Positions 1 to 8,906 of a stretch of DNA of 64,000 bases are shown piece by piece. Origin of the DNA: Brevibacillus_H ginsengisoli (GTDB lineage Bacteria; Bacillota; Bacilli; Brevibacillales; Brevibacillaceae); the NCBI RefSeq assembly GCF_050113715.1, contig NZ_JBNJQR010000001.1, positions 496,001 through 560,000 of the forward strand, in the 5' to 3' direction. The notes under the pieces are model-generated. The model did no database searches, was not told the DNA's origin, and worked only from the letters and a program-made list of their open reading frames with translations. Both the position numbers and the translations under genes were made by a program. Every line of letters begins with the position of its first letter. Within the stretch, counting starts at the first letter, position 1.

Positions 1-1146
1 TTTGCCTTTCTGTTGATCGCCTTGACTAGCTGCCAAAATGGATCGAAAGCTCCTTCTCCTAACCCACCGACTGATGCCACCAAAAATCATCAGCAACCTG
101 TTGCAACGACCCCAACAACTCCGGACCATACGCCAATGGGTACTGTAACCGCTGTTCGCTTGGCTGATCACAAAATCGGCTGGGTTGGAGGGGAAGGCTG
201 GATTGCCAGAACGGATGATGGGGGAGTGAATTGGAGCGCGCAATACAAAGGCTCGGGAACCATCCATCAACTGTTCGCGTTAAACGCAAAAGAGGCGTGG
301 GCGACGCTAAACGAGGCGTCAAGCCAATCTGGATCTCTCGGGTTGCTCAGCTCAGCAGATGGCGGACAGCATTGGAGTTTGACAGGAAAAGTCCCCAACA
401 AGGGCTTTCTGCACTTCGTTTCAAGCCGTGAAGCGTTTAGCGGCAATGCCAGAACGACAGACGGCGGCAAGACCTGGAGTATGCTTGCTGTACCCAAAAA
501 TGCAGCAGGAGACGCTTATTTTCATGATAAAGATAACGGTTGGGTCGTCACACGAGGAAACAACACAGTTCGCTTTGAGCGGACTGTTGATGGCGGCAAG
601 ACCTGGAAAATCGTCATGACGCGAAAAACAGCTGCTCCAATTAACGGAACACTGATCAGATCATCGGGTGTGAACGATGCCTGGGTTGAACTTATCGGAG
701 ATACGGGTATGACCCAAACGTCTTACTCCTTGTTCCATACCTTGGACGGCGGGCGTAGCTGGCTGACGGTCATTGTGAAATCGACTGCGGGTGGAGGTCC
801 TGCACCCGGATTCCCTGCCGATTACACAGGTGGTCCTTCGATTGCTGGCAACAGTCCTGGACCGCTCTATGTTGTGAATCCAACAGTCGCATTTATCGGC
901 GGCAGGTGCAATGCTTGCGACAAGCCGAACACGATTGGCTGGACCAAGGATGGAGGCAAAACCTTGACCAATGGCAATGTTGCGCTGACAGGCTTTGGGC
1001 CTGCATTCATCGCCTTTGCAGATCCTAGTTACGGCTGGTGGATTACGACCGACAATACGGAGCCGTCCATACTTTACACATCTGTCGATGGCGGCAAGAC
1101 CTGGAAGAAAACACATCAGTTCGATAAACCCAAACCCACATCTTAA
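1..1146 (+). CDS. Asp-box (BNR/Ycf48-like) lipoprotein, 5' end missing
   Basis: The reading frame is open at the left edge, so the start lies upstream. The first visible residues, FAFLLIALTSCQNG, are the end of a lipoprotein signal peptide with lipobox LTSC, so the mature protein should be anchored to the outer face of the membrane by its Cys. A Ser/Pro/Thr-rich linker follows. The body carries about seven Asp-box repeats of the form T-x-D-G-G-K-T-W (for example TDDGGVNW, TTDGGKTW, TVDGGKTW, TLDGGRSW, SVDGGKTW), the pattern of BNR/sialidase-like and Ycf48/photosystem-assembly-like beta-propellers. No catalytic residues of a sialidase can be identified, and such propellers in non-photosynthetic bacteria have no settled function. 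A hairpin terminator follows directly. Confidence 0.8.
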   Translation, partial: FAFLLIALTSCQNGSKAPSPNPPTDATKNHQQPVATTPTTPDHTPMGTVTAVRLADHKIGWVGGEGWIARTDDGGVNWSAQYKGSGTIHQLFALNAKEAWATLNEASSQSGSLGLLSSADGGQHWSLTGKVPNKGFLHFVSSREAFSGNARTTDGGKTWSMLAVPKNAAGDAYFHDKDNGWVVTRGNNTVRFERTVDGGKTWKIVMTRKTAAPINGTLIRSSGVNDAWVELIGDTGMTQTSYSLFHTLDGGRSWLTVIVKSTAGGGPAPGFPADYTGGPSIAGNSPGPLYVVNPTVAFIGGRCNACDKPNTIGWTKDGGKTLTNGNVALTGFGPAFIAFADPSYGWWITTDNTEPSILYTSVDGGKTWKKTHQFDKPKPTS

Positions 1147-1154
1147 TGGATAAC

Positions 1155-1179
1155 AAGGCTGTCGTATAGACGGCCTTTT
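1155..1179 (+). terminator. Terminator after the Asp-box lipoprotein gene
   Basis: Nine-base stem 1155-1163 / 1169-1177 (one G-U pair), five-base loop, short T run. Confidence 0.6.
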
Positions 1180-1263
1180 CTATTAAAAGTACAAATACAC
1201 GTTCGCTTTTTTCTATGGTTGTGGTAGAGTTAGATGAAAGAGTAGATAGGCGGAGAGTGAAAC

Positions 1264-1764
1264 ATGCGGATTTTAGGGATTGACCCAGGTATTGCGATCG
1301 TTGGGTTTGGTTTTGTGGATAAACAGGGCAGTCAGCTGAAGCCTGCTCAATACGGTTCGATTCAGACAGAGGCCGGATTATCTGTTCCCCTACGATTGAA
1401 ACAAATTTATGAAGCGATGCAAGAATTGCTTGCCACTTACAAACCGGACGAGGTTTCGGTGGAGAAGCTGTTTTTCAATAAAAATGTAACCACTGCGTTC
1501 AGTGTCGGTCAAGCGAGAGGAGTGATCCTTTTGGCAGCTGAGCAAGCAGGGATTCCTACATACGAGTACACACCGATGCAAGTGAAACAAGCGGTAACAG
1601 GATACGGAGGCGCAGAGAAAAAACAAATTCAAGAGATGGTAAGAATCTTGCTGAAGCTGCCAGAGGTTCCTAAACCGGACGATGTAGCGGATGCGTTGGG
1701 GATCGCGATTACACATGCGAACTTCAGGACGTATCATCAGATGATGGAAGGGGCACGTTTATGA
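1264..1764 (+). CDS. ruvC: Holliday junction resolvase RuvC
   Basis: RuvC cuts Holliday junctions symmetrically together with the RuvAB branch-migration motor. The 166 residues are full length for the family. The RNase H-like active site is visible: Asp7 in GIDPG, Glu67 in SVEKLFF, and Asp140/Asp143 in DDVADALG. The ATG follows a GGAGAG-type ribosome binding site. The gene overlaps ruvA by 4 bases (ATGA), so the two are translationally coupled in a ruvC-ruvA-ruvB operon. B. subtilis and close relatives lack ruvC and use RecU, so its presence supports a Paenibacillaceae-type host. Confidence 0.97.
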   Translation: MRILGIDPGIAIVGFGFVDKQGSQLKPAQYGSIQTEAGLSVPLRLKQIYEAMQELLATYKPDEVSVEKLFFNKNVTTAFSVGQARGVILLAAEQAGIPTYEYTPMQVKQAVTGYGGAEKKQIQEMVRILLKLPEVPKPDDVADALGIAITHANFRTYHQMMEGARL

Positions 1765-2375
1765 TTGACTTCGTGGAAGGAACGGTTTGTTACATCGATA
1801 CGGAATACGTGGTTGTGGAGGCAGGAGGTATTGGCTATCGACTGTTTTGTCCGAATCCGTATCAGTTCGTGAATCAAGAGGGGTCGAAACGCCGCTTGTT
1901 TACCCATCATCATGTCCGGGAAGACGCGATCCAATTATACGGGTTTGGCGACCGAGATGAACGGGATATGTTTCGTCGTCTGCTCGAAGTGACGGGAATT
2001 GGCCCTAAAGGTGCTCTGGCCATTCTAGCTGCAGCTAGTCCCGAACAGATTGTGCTCGCTATTCAGCAGGAAAACGTGAATTATTTGACCAAGTTCCCTG
2101 GGATTGGGAAGAAGACCGCACAGCGGATTATTCTTGACTTAAAAGACAAGCTGAAAGGATTTACCCCATCCATGCTCACGGTTGAAGTCGCCTCCACTTC
2201 TTCGGAAATTGCGTCAGTGGGTGCTTTTCAGCAAGCGATGGAAGCGCTTGAGGCTCTGGGGTACTCCGACAACGAAATCCAATCCATTAAGTCAGTTCTA
2301 CGAGAAAAAGCGCAGGCAGGCAATTCTGTTGAACAGTTGATTAAGGCAGGTCTGGCTCAGTTGATGAGGGGGTAG
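1761..2375 (+). CDS. ruvA: Holliday junction branch-migration protein RuvA
   Basis: RuvA binds four-way junctions as a tetramer and loads the RuvB helicase. The 204-residue protein has the N-terminal OB-fold (MIDFVEGTV..), tandem helix-hairpin-helix motifs (VTGIGPKGALAIL about residues 75-87 and FPGIGKKTAQRII about 110-122), and the C-terminal RuvB-binding domain (ALGYSDNEI). It starts inside the end of ruvC (ATGA overlap), and ruvB begins 6 bases after its stop. Confidence 0.97.
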   Translation: MIDFVEGTVCYIDTEYVVVEAGGIGYRLFCPNPYQFVNQEGSKRRLFTHHHVREDAIQLYGFGDRDERDMFRRLLEVTGIGPKGALAILAAASPEQIVLAIQQENVNYLTKFPGIGKKTAQRIILDLKDKLKGFTPSMLTVEVASTSSEIASVGAFQQAMEALEALGYSDNEIQSIKSVLREKAQAGNSVEQLIKAGLAQLMRG

Positions 2376-2381
2376 AAAGCA

Positions 2382-3380
2382 GTGGAAGAACGCATCATCA
2401 CAACTCATATGACGTTGCAAGATGATATGAGTGAATTAAGCCTGCGCCCTCGCTATCTAGCTGAATATATCGGGCAGTCCCAAGTGAAAGAGAATCTCAA
2501 AATCTTTATTGAAGCTGCCAAGATGCGGAACGAGGCATTGGATCATGTTCTTTTATACGGACCACCTGGTTTGGGGAAAACAACATTGTCCCAAATCATC
2601 GCGAATGAACTCGGCGTCAACATCCGCACCACATCGGGACCCGCTATCGAGCGTCCTGGAGATTTAGCCGCGATTCTGACCAATTTGCAAGAAAACGATG
2701 TGCTGTTCATTGATGAAATCCATCGCTTGCATCGAAGCGCCGAAGAAGTGCTTTATTCGGCAATGGAAGATTTCGCCCTGGATATTATGATCGGCAAAGG
2801 GCCAAGCGCAAGAAGCGTCCGGCTTGATTTGCCGCCGTTTACCCTGATTGGGGCAACGACACGCGCTGGCCTTTTGTCGTCACCGCTACGGGATCGCTTT
2901 GGTGTCGTGAATCGTCTGGAATTTTATACAATCGATGAATTGAGTTTCATCGTTAGTCGCGCGTCAGATATTCTGCAAACCGGGATTGCCGAAGGTGGAG
3001 CGGTAGAAGTGGCCAAACGCTCGCGTGGGACACCACGTGTCGCCAATCGACTGCTAAAGCGCGTCCGTGATTTTGCGCAGGTCCAAGGGGAAGGCAAAAT
3101 TACAACGGAGCTTGCCCGTGAAGCGTTGGATCGCTTGCAAGTGGATTCCTGCGGGCTGGATCACGTCGATCATAAACTTCTTCTCTCGATTATTGACAAG
3201 TTTGCGGGTGGACCTGTTGGATTGGATACTATTGCGGCAACAATCGGCGAGGAATCTCAGACGATTGAAGACGTTTGTGAACCTTATCTTTTGCAAATCG
3301 GGTTTTTACAACGGACACCACGCGGGCGAATTGCAACGCCAAGTGCCTACCAGCATTTTGGAAGGGTGATGCCGGAATGA
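2382..3380 (+). CDS. ruvB: Holliday junction helicase motor RuvB
   Basis: AAA+ ATPase that drives branch migration with RuvA. The 332-residue protein has Walker A (YGPPGLGKTTL), Walker B (LFIDEIHRL), sensor 1 (IGATTRAG) and the arginine-finger segment (LRDRFG), followed by the C-terminal winged helix. A GTG start at 2382 follows GAGGGGG at the end of ruvA. The stop overlaps the next small gene by 4 bases. Confidence 0.97.
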   Translation: MEERIITTHMTLQDDMSELSLRPRYLAEYIGQSQVKENLKIFIEAAKMRNEALDHVLLYGPPGLGKTTLSQIIANELGVNIRTTSGPAIERPGDLAAILTNLQENDVLFIDEIHRLHRSAEEVLYSAMEDFALDIMIGKGPSARSVRLDLPPFTLIGATTRAGLLSSPLRDRFGVVNRLEFYTIDELSFIVSRASDILQTGIAEGGAVEVAKRSRGTPRVANRLLKRVRDFAQVQGEGKITTELAREALDRLQVDSCGLDHVDHKLLLSIIDKFAGGPVGLDTIAATIGEESQTIEDVCEPYLLQIGFLQRTPRGRIATPSAYQHFGRVMPE

Positions 3381-3595
3381 GTTCTTTTCCAAAGCTCTTG
3401 ATTGGGCTTGGAGCCCTATTGATCATCATTGGTGTGCTGTGGCAAGTAGGCGGCAGATTTTTGCCATTGGGTAAGCTTCCGGGAGACATCGTGGTGGAGA
3501 AGGAGAATGTCAAGGTTTACTTCCCGATTGTGACCTGTATTGTTATTAGCATCTTGTTGTCGCTGGGAAGTTACTTGTTTCGGTTGTTTAAATAA
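3377..3595 (+). CDS. DUF2905 small membrane protein
   Basis: A 72-residue protein with two hydrophobic helices (about residues 6-24 and 49-68) separated by the segment LPLGKLPGDIVVEKENVKVYFP, the hallmark of the DUF2905 family. The family has no assigned function. It is coupled to ruvB by an ATGA overlap and closes the ruvCAB transcription unit, since a strong terminator follows within 6 bases. It could simply be a passenger of the ruv operon. Confidence 0.85.
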   Translation: MSSFPKLLIGLGALLIIIGVLWQVGGRFLPLGKLPGDIVVEKENVKVYFPIVTCIVISILLSLGSYLFRLFK

Positions 3596-3600
3596 CGGGA

Positions 3601-3627
3601 AAAGGCAGCGAAACGGCTGCCTTTTTT
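3601..3627 (+). terminator. Terminator of the ruvCAB-DUF2905 operon
   Basis: Nine-base perfect stem 3601-3609 / 3616-3624 with a run of seven T. Confidence 0.85.
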
Positions 3628-3636
3628 TCGTTGATA

Positions 3637-3725
3637 GGAATTTGTTAAAATTCCTTCCATTCGCGCAAGCCTGCCAAGAAAAGACTTCGTCCGATCGACG
3701 CTCATTTTCAGCTAAATAGTCCTAG
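3637..3725. repeat. Composite intergenic repeat, copy A (degenerate, right end missing)
   Basis: A short hairpin (GGAATTT 3637-3643 / AAATTCC 3648-3654) is followed by TTCCATTCGCGCAAGCC and the left terminal sequence AGAAAAGACTTCGTCC (3677-3692), then TCGACGCTCATTTT as in copy C. No matching right end is seen before the next gene. It lies just behind the ruv terminator, the same position type as the other copies. Confidence 0.65.
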
Positions 3726-3837
3726 AGAATGCTGGGAGGAATTGATTTGGAATTTGTCGAATTTTACTTTCTTTAGCGTCGAAAATTGATATAAAAAAGC
3801 TTTGAACAAGCTCTTTCGATAAAGGAGATGACAAGAG

Positions 3838-5919
3838 ATGAAAAAACGCAGGTTAGGCAGACAGCTGCTAGCTATTGCAAGCGTTCTCTCATTATCACTA
3901 ACAGGGTATTATCCAACTGCCGATGCAGCTGAGAAAAATATTCGGGTCGCACTTTTTGTAGATACAGGGCAAGGCTATCGGGGTGTGGTCCCCTCCATTA
4001 CGCTTGCGAGTGACTCCGGACTTGACGTGAGAGCTTCGGACAAGCAATCAGACGTTTCCGTAGGGATCAACTCCGATCAGGCCCGTTTTCGTGTAGATGA
4101 ATTCACAGTGGTCGCCGTGGAAACGGCTGATTTGAATGAAGCGCAGCGAACCGCCCAACAGTTGAGCAAGCAAAAGCTGGATGCATCGATTACAGTCAAT
4201 TCCCGTAACGGAAGGCCAATCTATCAAGTCATGAGCGGTTCGTACAATACATATGACACCGCCCTATCCCAAAGCAAATCAATTGCTCAGAAGGTTGGAA
4301 AACAGCCTCAGATTCAAGGTCCATATCGGGTGGAAGCCGGTCGATATAAAAGTTTAGCAGATGCGAAGAAATCGGAGAGCACGTATGAAGCATCCGGAGT
4401 ACCTGCTCATACCGTCATGCTTTTGGATGGAGATAAAGCAGCCTATGCGGTCTGGCTGGGAGACGAGATTTCGTCATCCAAACTAAACTCCATCACTGCC
4501 GCGGCGGAAGATGTAAAAGCAGGCCGTTACCAAAAAGCGGATGCATCCAGTTATATTGTAATCAATGATGAAGTGGTCGCGGGAGGCAATGAAGCGGAGA
4601 CAGTCCCTCAGTACGTGTTTTCTTCGCAAGTGAAACTGACGGTGAAATCGAAGGGCAAGGGTACTCCTCTCATCACCGTAGAAGAGCGTGAACATCGCAA
4701 ATACCGTGGACAGATTGAATTATCCGATTATAAAAACAACCTGACAGTGGTGAACGAATTGCCTATGGAGCAATATCTGTACGGTGTTGTCGGTTCAGAG
4801 ATGTCAACAGGTTGGCCATTGGAAGCGCTCAAGGCGCAAGCCGTATTAGCGCGGACGCGTGCTGTAGGACAAGGAAATAAATACGGCGTCGCTAACCTGT
4901 CTGACACTGTGTATGAACAGGCTTATTACGGCTACAGCAAGGAAGCGGCCGACATTCGCAAGGCTGTAGATGAAACAGCAGGTGAAGTGATTCATTATAA
5001 AGGAAAAGTGGCTGAATCGTTGTTTTATTCCAACGCCGGGGGCATGACAGCGGATGGGACGGAAGTATGGGGCACGAAGGTTCCGTACTTGGCGGTAGTT
5101 GATACTCCTGACATTGACCCGATGGAAAAAGCAATTCCGTGGTATCATGTCGCTTTGGCTGACGGAACCATCGGGTATGTGCGCAGTGACTTTGTTACGC
5201 TTCGATCTGAACGAAATCCGGTAGGACTGCAACAAGGCGTTACCAAAATTGATAAGGTAAACTTCCGGATCGGGCCATCCAGCACGTATCATAAGGCGAT
5301 TACCGCTTTGCCGATTGGAACCGAGCTCACCATCCTCCAATCGGAACCTGAGGAGAACGCCTACCAATGGACGCGTGGACCCTACACCGCGCAAGAACTG
5401 ACGGCGATGATCAATACAAGTCAGGCCCGCAACAAAGGGGCGCAATATAACCAACCCATACAGTCGCTCGAAGTAACGAAAAGGGGTCCATCTGGTCGAG
5501 TGATGGCAATGGAAGCGGATGGGATGGCGATTGCGGTTTCGAACCCCGATGGATTCCGATCCGTATTCAGTCAAGGGGGCAACAGTTTGCGAAGCACCAA
5601 ATTCGATATTGAGCAAATGGGACAAGTAATGGTGTTGGGAGCCAACAATCAGACAGCCAACTTTCCCGCCTACGATATTCAAGCAATGGGTGCCGACGGG
5701 ACAAGCCCTGCCAATGGCAATAGTGATCAATACGTTATAACAAATGGGATTCAGGCACCGCGAATCGCTTCCAAACAGGCTATGTTCGTCATTCATGGCA
5801 ATGGTTTTGGGCATGGGCTAGGAGTCTCGCAATTTGGTGCCAAAGCCTTGGCTGAACAAGGGTATGACTATCAGCAAATCCTGCAACACTACTATCAGGA
5901 CGTAACAATCGAACCATAA
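3838..5919 (+). CDS. Secreted SpoIID/LytB-domain protein with SPOR-like and SH3-like parts
   Basis: A 693-residue exported protein. It has an N-terminal signal peptide (MKKRRLGRQLLAIASVLSLS.. cleaved near ADA-AE). A SPOR-like region lies about residues 105-220 (repeated ..IYQVMSGSYNTYDTALSQSK.. and ..YRVEAGRYKSLADAKKS..). The SpoIID domain follows: LPMEQYLYGVVGSEM, ALKAQAVLARTRAV about residues 300-345, and the C-terminal GFGHGLGVSQFGAKALAEQG. SpoIID proteins are lytic transglycosylases acting on denuded glycan strands; LytB-type paralogues modify amidase activity. The E of GSEM is the expected catalytic residue. A SH3-like segment (about 435-510: VNFRIGPSSTYHKAI..) appears to interrupt the SpoIID domain. 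The size, SPOR region and position away from a spoIIA/spoIIQ locus suggest a LytB-like or general wall role rather than the engulfment SpoIID itself. AAAGGAGATG precedes the ATG. Confidence 0.85.
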   Translation: MKKRRLGRQLLAIASVLSLSLTGYYPTADAAEKNIRVALFVDTGQGYRGVVPSITLASDSGLDVRASDKQSDVSVGINSDQARFRVDEFTVVAVETADLNEAQRTAQQLSKQKLDASITVNSRNGRPIYQVMSGSYNTYDTALSQSKSIAQKVGKQPQIQGPYRVEAGRYKSLADAKKSESTYEASGVPAHTVMLLDGDKAAYAVWLGDEISSSKLNSITAAAEDVKAGRYQKADASSYIVINDEVVAGGNEAETVPQYVFSSQVKLTVKSKGKGTPLITVEEREHRKYRGQIELSDYKNNLTVVNELPMEQYLYGVVGSEMSTGWPLEALKAQAVLARTRAVGQGNKYGVANLSDTVYEQAYYGYSKEAADIRKAVDETAGEVIHYKGKVAESLFYSNAGGMTADGTEVWGTKVPYLAVVDTPDIDPMEKAIPWYHVALADGTIGYVRSDFVTLRSERNPVGLQQGVTKIDKVNFRIGPSSTYHKAITALPIGTELTILQSEPEENAYQWTRGPYTAQELTAMINTSQARNKGAQYNQPIQSLEVTKRGPSGRVMAMEADGMAIAVSNPDGFRSVFSQGGNSLRSTKFDIEQMGQVMVLGANNQTANFPAYDIQAMGADGTSPANGNSDQYVITNGIQAPRIASKQAMFVIHGNGFGHGLGVSQFGAKALAEQGYDYQQILQHYYQDVTIEP

Positions 5920-5938
5920 AAAAGAGGAGTTATTACAA

Positions 5939-6970
5939 GTGGACGTTAATCAGTTTGATTTTGAACTACCCGAAGAGTTAATTGCGCAACATCCTTTAGA
6001 GGAAAGGACTGCTTCTAGACTGCTCGTCCTTCATAAACAGACGGGAGAGATTGAACATCAACAGTTTACCAATCTAATCGACCATTTGAAGGCGGGAGAT
6101 GTGCTTGTTTTAAACGACAGCCGAGTGCTACCAGCTCGGCTGATCGGCGTAAAAGAAGATACCGGCGCCAAAATTGAGGTGCTCTTGCTCAAGTCCCTAG
6201 GAGATGATCGCTGGGAAACACTTGTGAAGCCAGGGAAACGCGTAAAGTCGGGAACGGTTATCCAATTCGGAGATGGCTTGCTTCGCTGTGTCTGCGAAGA
6301 TACGACTGAGGTAGGCGGGCGAATTGTCCGATTTGAATATAGCGGAATCTTCTATGAAGTATTGGATCAGTTGGGCTCAATGCCGCTTCCGCCTTACATT
6401 CACGCTCAACTGGAGGATAAGGAACGATACCAGACCGTCTACGCCAAAGAACGAGGTTCCGCGGCAGCACCTACGGCTGGGTTGCATTTTACCCGTGATT
6501 ATTTGGAGCGGCTGGAGAAGAAGGGTGTGGAGCTTCGCTATGTGACATTGCATGTGGGACTGGGCACATTTAGACCAGTTAGCTCCGATACAATTGAGGG
6601 TCACGTGATGCATTCCGAGTATTACGAGCTTTCAGAGGAAACCGCAACAGCAATTAATCAGGCGAAAGCCGAGGGAAGAAGGGTCATTGCAGTCGGAACC
6701 ACTTCTTGTCGGGTGCTGGAGACCGTAGGAAGCGACAATCAAGGCAAGCTGATCGCCCAATCCGGTTGGACCCAAATCTTTATTTACCCTGGCTATACCT
6801 TTAGTATTATCGATGGACTATTAACCAACTTCCATCTGCCAAAGTCTACGTTGGTGATGCTCGTGAGCGCGCTTGCAGGCCAAGAGTATGTCTTGAATGC
6901 CTATCGGGAAGCGGTTGATCAAGCGTATCGTTTCTTTAGCTTTGGAGACGCGATGCTCATCATAGAGTAG
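5939..6970 (+). CDS. queA: S-adenosylmethionine:tRNA ribosyltransferase-isomerase QueA
   Basis: QueA transfers and isomerises the ribosyl group of SAM onto preQ1 in tRNA to make epoxyqueuosine. The 343-residue protein has the family start (FDFELPEELIAQHPLEERTASRLLV), the VLNDSRVLPARL segment, and the strongly conserved AAPTAGLHFT and LHVGLGTFRPV motifs, ending with LPKSTLVMLVSA. The GTG at 5939 follows AAGAGGAG. Downstream tgt catalyses the preceding step of the same pathway, but a promoter lies between them. Confidence 0.97.
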   Translation: MDVNQFDFELPEELIAQHPLEERTASRLLVLHKQTGEIEHQQFTNLIDHLKAGDVLVLNDSRVLPARLIGVKEDTGAKIEVLLLKSLGDDRWETLVKPGKRVKSGTVIQFGDGLLRCVCEDTTEVGGRIVRFEYSGIFYEVLDQLGSMPLPPYIHAQLEDKERYQTVYAKERGSAAAPTAGLHFTRDYLERLEKKGVELRYVTLHVGLGTFRPVSSDTIEGHVMHSEYYELSEETATAINQAKAEGRRVIAVGTTSCRVLETVGSDNQGKLIAQSGWTQIFIYPGYTFSIIDGLLTNFHLPKSTLVMLVSALAGQEYVLNAYREAVDQAYRFFSFGDAMLIIE

Positions 6971-7030
6971 GACAATCCAAGCCTTACCCATCAGAATATA
7001 AACGAATGTGCATATATAGGCCATCTCGCC

Positions 7031-7059
7031 TTGTGATTCTTCACTATTGCCACTATAAT
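7031..7059 (+). promoter_or_regulatory. Sigma-A-type promoter upstream of tgt
   Basis: TTGTGA, 17-base spacer, TATAAT; about 45 bases before the tgt start. Confidence 0.6.
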
Positions 7060-7105
7060 AAGAAGGACATGTACATAAGAAGTTGAAACCAAGGAGTGCA
7101 ATCAT

Positions 7106-8236
7106 TTGGCAGTACGTTATGAGTTAATTAAGACATGTAAGCAAACAGGGGCCAGACTTGGTAAGCTACATACACCACACGGAACCATAGATACACCTGT
7201 GTTCATGCCAGTTGGAACACAAGCGACAGTAAAAACGATGAGCCCGGAAGAAGTAAGGGAGATGGGAGCGGGGATTATTCTCAGCAATACCTACCATCTG
7301 TTTTTGCGTCCCGGACATAAAATCGTGGAAGAAGCCGGCGGACTACATTCGTTCATGAACTGGCCAGGTGCCATTCTTACGGATAGCGGAGGTTTTCAGG
7401 TGTTCAGCTTGAGTAACCTACGCAAGATCACCGAGGAAGGGGTTTCTTTCCGCTCGCACTTGAACGGGGAGAAGCTGTTCATTGGACCAGAGGAAGCCAT
7501 GCAAATTCAAAACTCACTCGGTGCCGATATCATGATGGCGTTCGATGAGTGTGCTCCTTATCCGGCTGAGTACGATTATGTGAAGCAATCAATGGAACGT
7601 ACGACACGTTGGGCACAGCGTTGCTTGAAGGCCCACCAAAAACCGGATACGCAAGCGTTATTTGGAATCGTGCAAGGCGGGATGTACCGTGACTTGCGAG
7701 AACAGAGCGCGCGTGATCTGGTATCGTTGGATTTTCCAGGCTATGCAGTGGGTGGGTTAAGTGTAGGTGAACCGTTCCCGCTGATGTATGAAGTACTGGA
7801 TTATACGGTGCCACTGTTACCGGCGAACAAGCCGCGCTATCTGATGGGAGTAGGCTCTCCTGATGCTTTGATTGAGGGAGCGTTACGTGGAATTGACATG
7901 TTTGACTGCGTGCTTCCGACGCGAATTGCCCGCAATGGGACATGTATGACGAGCCAAGGTCGCTTGGTGATTCGCAACGCCAAATTCGCGAAGGACTTTA
8001 CACCGCTCGATCCCAATTGTGATTGCTATACCTGCCGCAATTACACGCGTGCCTACATCCGCCATTTGATCAAGGCGGAAGAGACATTTGGAATTCGTTT
8101 GACCACTTACCACAATCTTCATTTCTTGATTAAGTTGATGGAACAGGTTCGTCAAGCGATAGCTGAGGATCGTTTGGGAGATTTCAGAGACCAGTTTTTT
8201 GCCCAGTATGGTTTGGGTGAAGATAGATCTTTCTAA
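7106..8236 (+). CDS. tgt: tRNA-guanine transglycosylase Tgt
   Basis: Exchanges guanine-34 in GUN-anticodon tRNAs for preQ1. The 376-residue TIM-barrel has the nucleophile/base region LTDSGGFQVFSL, GGLSVGEP, the catalytic Asp in FDCVLPTRIARNG, and the zinc site CDCYTCRNYTRAYIRHL near the C-terminus. TTG start at 7106 with AAGGAG 10 bases upstream. It is followed 20 bases later by yajC, giving the widespread queA-tgt-yajC order. Confidence 0.97.
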   Translation: MAVRYELIKTCKQTGARLGKLHTPHGTIDTPVFMPVGTQATVKTMSPEEVREMGAGIILSNTYHLFLRPGHKIVEEAGGLHSFMNWPGAILTDSGGFQVFSLSNLRKITEEGVSFRSHLNGEKLFIGPEEAMQIQNSLGADIMMAFDECAPYPAEYDYVKQSMERTTRWAQRCLKAHQKPDTQALFGIVQGGMYRDLREQSARDLVSLDFPGYAVGGLSVGEPFPLMYEVLDYTVPLLPANKPRYLMGVGSPDALIEGALRGIDMFDCVLPTRIARNGTCMTSQGRLVIRNAKFAKDFTPLDPNCDCYTCRNYTRAYIRHLIKAEETFGIRLTTYHNLHFLIKLMEQVRQAIAEDRLGDFRDQFFAQYGLGEDRSF

Positions 8237-8256
8237 ATACAAGGAGGTATTCTACC

Positions 8257-8589
8257 ATGGCAAATTTACAAAGCTTTTTACCATTGATTATTATGGTGGC
8301 GATTTTTTACTTCTTATTGATTCGCCCACAACAAAAACGTACCAAAACACGTAACTTGATGCTTAGTGCTCTGAAAAAGGGCGACAAAGTAGTGACAATC
8401 GGCGGAATGCACGGTACTGTTACCGATTTGACCGATGACCAAGTAACGTTGCGTGTGGCTCATAACACCAACATTACGTTTGATCGTGGCGCTGTGAACA
8501 GCGTAACGGCTGTAAGTGCCGAAACAACTGCGCCAGCAGCTTCCAAAACCGAAGCTCCAGTGGCTTCTGCTCCAAAAGAAGAAGCGTAA
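8257..8589 (+). CDS. yajC: Preprotein translocase subunit YajC
   Basis: YajC is a small accessory subunit of the SecDF-YajC complex that assists SecYEG export. The 110 residues comprise one N-terminal membrane helix (LPLIIMVAIFYFLLIRPQQKR, about residues 7-27), the conserved cytoplasmic LKKGDKVVTIGGMHGTV motif, and an Ala/Pro/Glu-rich tail. AAGGAGG precedes the ATG. secD and secF lie 4.6 kb further on, separated by an insertion of unrelated genes. Confidence 0.95.
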   Translation: MANLQSFLPLIIMVAIFYFLLIRPQQKRTKTRNLMLSALKKGDKVVTIGGMHGTVTDLTDDQVTLRVAHNTNITFDRGAVNSVTAVSAETTAPAASKTEAPVASAPKEEA

Positions 8590-8607
8590 GCGATACATAC
8601 TAAGAGC

Positions 8608-8637
8608 AAAAAGCAGACCGATGTCGGTCTGCTTTTT
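8608..8637 (+). terminator. Terminator after yajC
   Basis: Stem 8608-8620 / 8625-8637, four-base loop, T run. Confidence 0.85.
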
Positions 8638-8649
8638 TGCGTTCAAAAG

Positions 8650-8691
8650 GAAAAACGAATGACCGTAATGAAGTGAGGTCATTCGTTTTTC
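8650..8691. terminator. Second hairpin between yajC and the minus-strand gene
   Basis: Perfect 15-base stem 8650-8664 / 8677-8691, ending in A and T runs on both strands, so it can stop transcription from either side of the convergent pair. Confidence 0.7.
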
Positions 8692-8713
8692 TTCATTCCA
8701 GTAAACCAACGCC

Positions 8714-8906
8714 AGAAAAGACTTCATCCAATTTAAGTCTCCTTGGAAGTGATACCCAGTGGACGAGAGGAGCAAGGGACCAAAATCGCCACCCAACCCC
8801 GTAGGGGCGCGAAGCGTTTGGCGATTTCCCTTGCGGATTGAGGGAGCGGACTTCATAACTACTCTGCGAACATCCACAGAGAACTTAAATGGATGAAGTC
8901 TTTTCT
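8714..8906. repeat. Composite intergenic repeat, copy B (complete terminal inverted repeats)
   Basis: About 193 bp bounded by AGAAAAGACTTCATCCA (from 8714) and its exact complement TGGATGAAGTCTTTTCT (to 8906). The match continues inward as ATTTAAGT / ACTTAAAT. No reading frame of note inside. The right end lies within the stop codon of the neighbouring minus-strand gene (8905-8907). Confidence 0.75.

Noticed and set aside
4846..5814. 322-codon minus-strand open frame
   Set aside because: Lies entirely antisense to the SpoIID-domain gene; the translation has no family features and no ribosome binding site.
6971..7105. preQ1 riboswitch before tgt
   Set aside because: No short pseudoknot hairpin with the A-rich tail was found near the tgt start; only an ordinary promoter.
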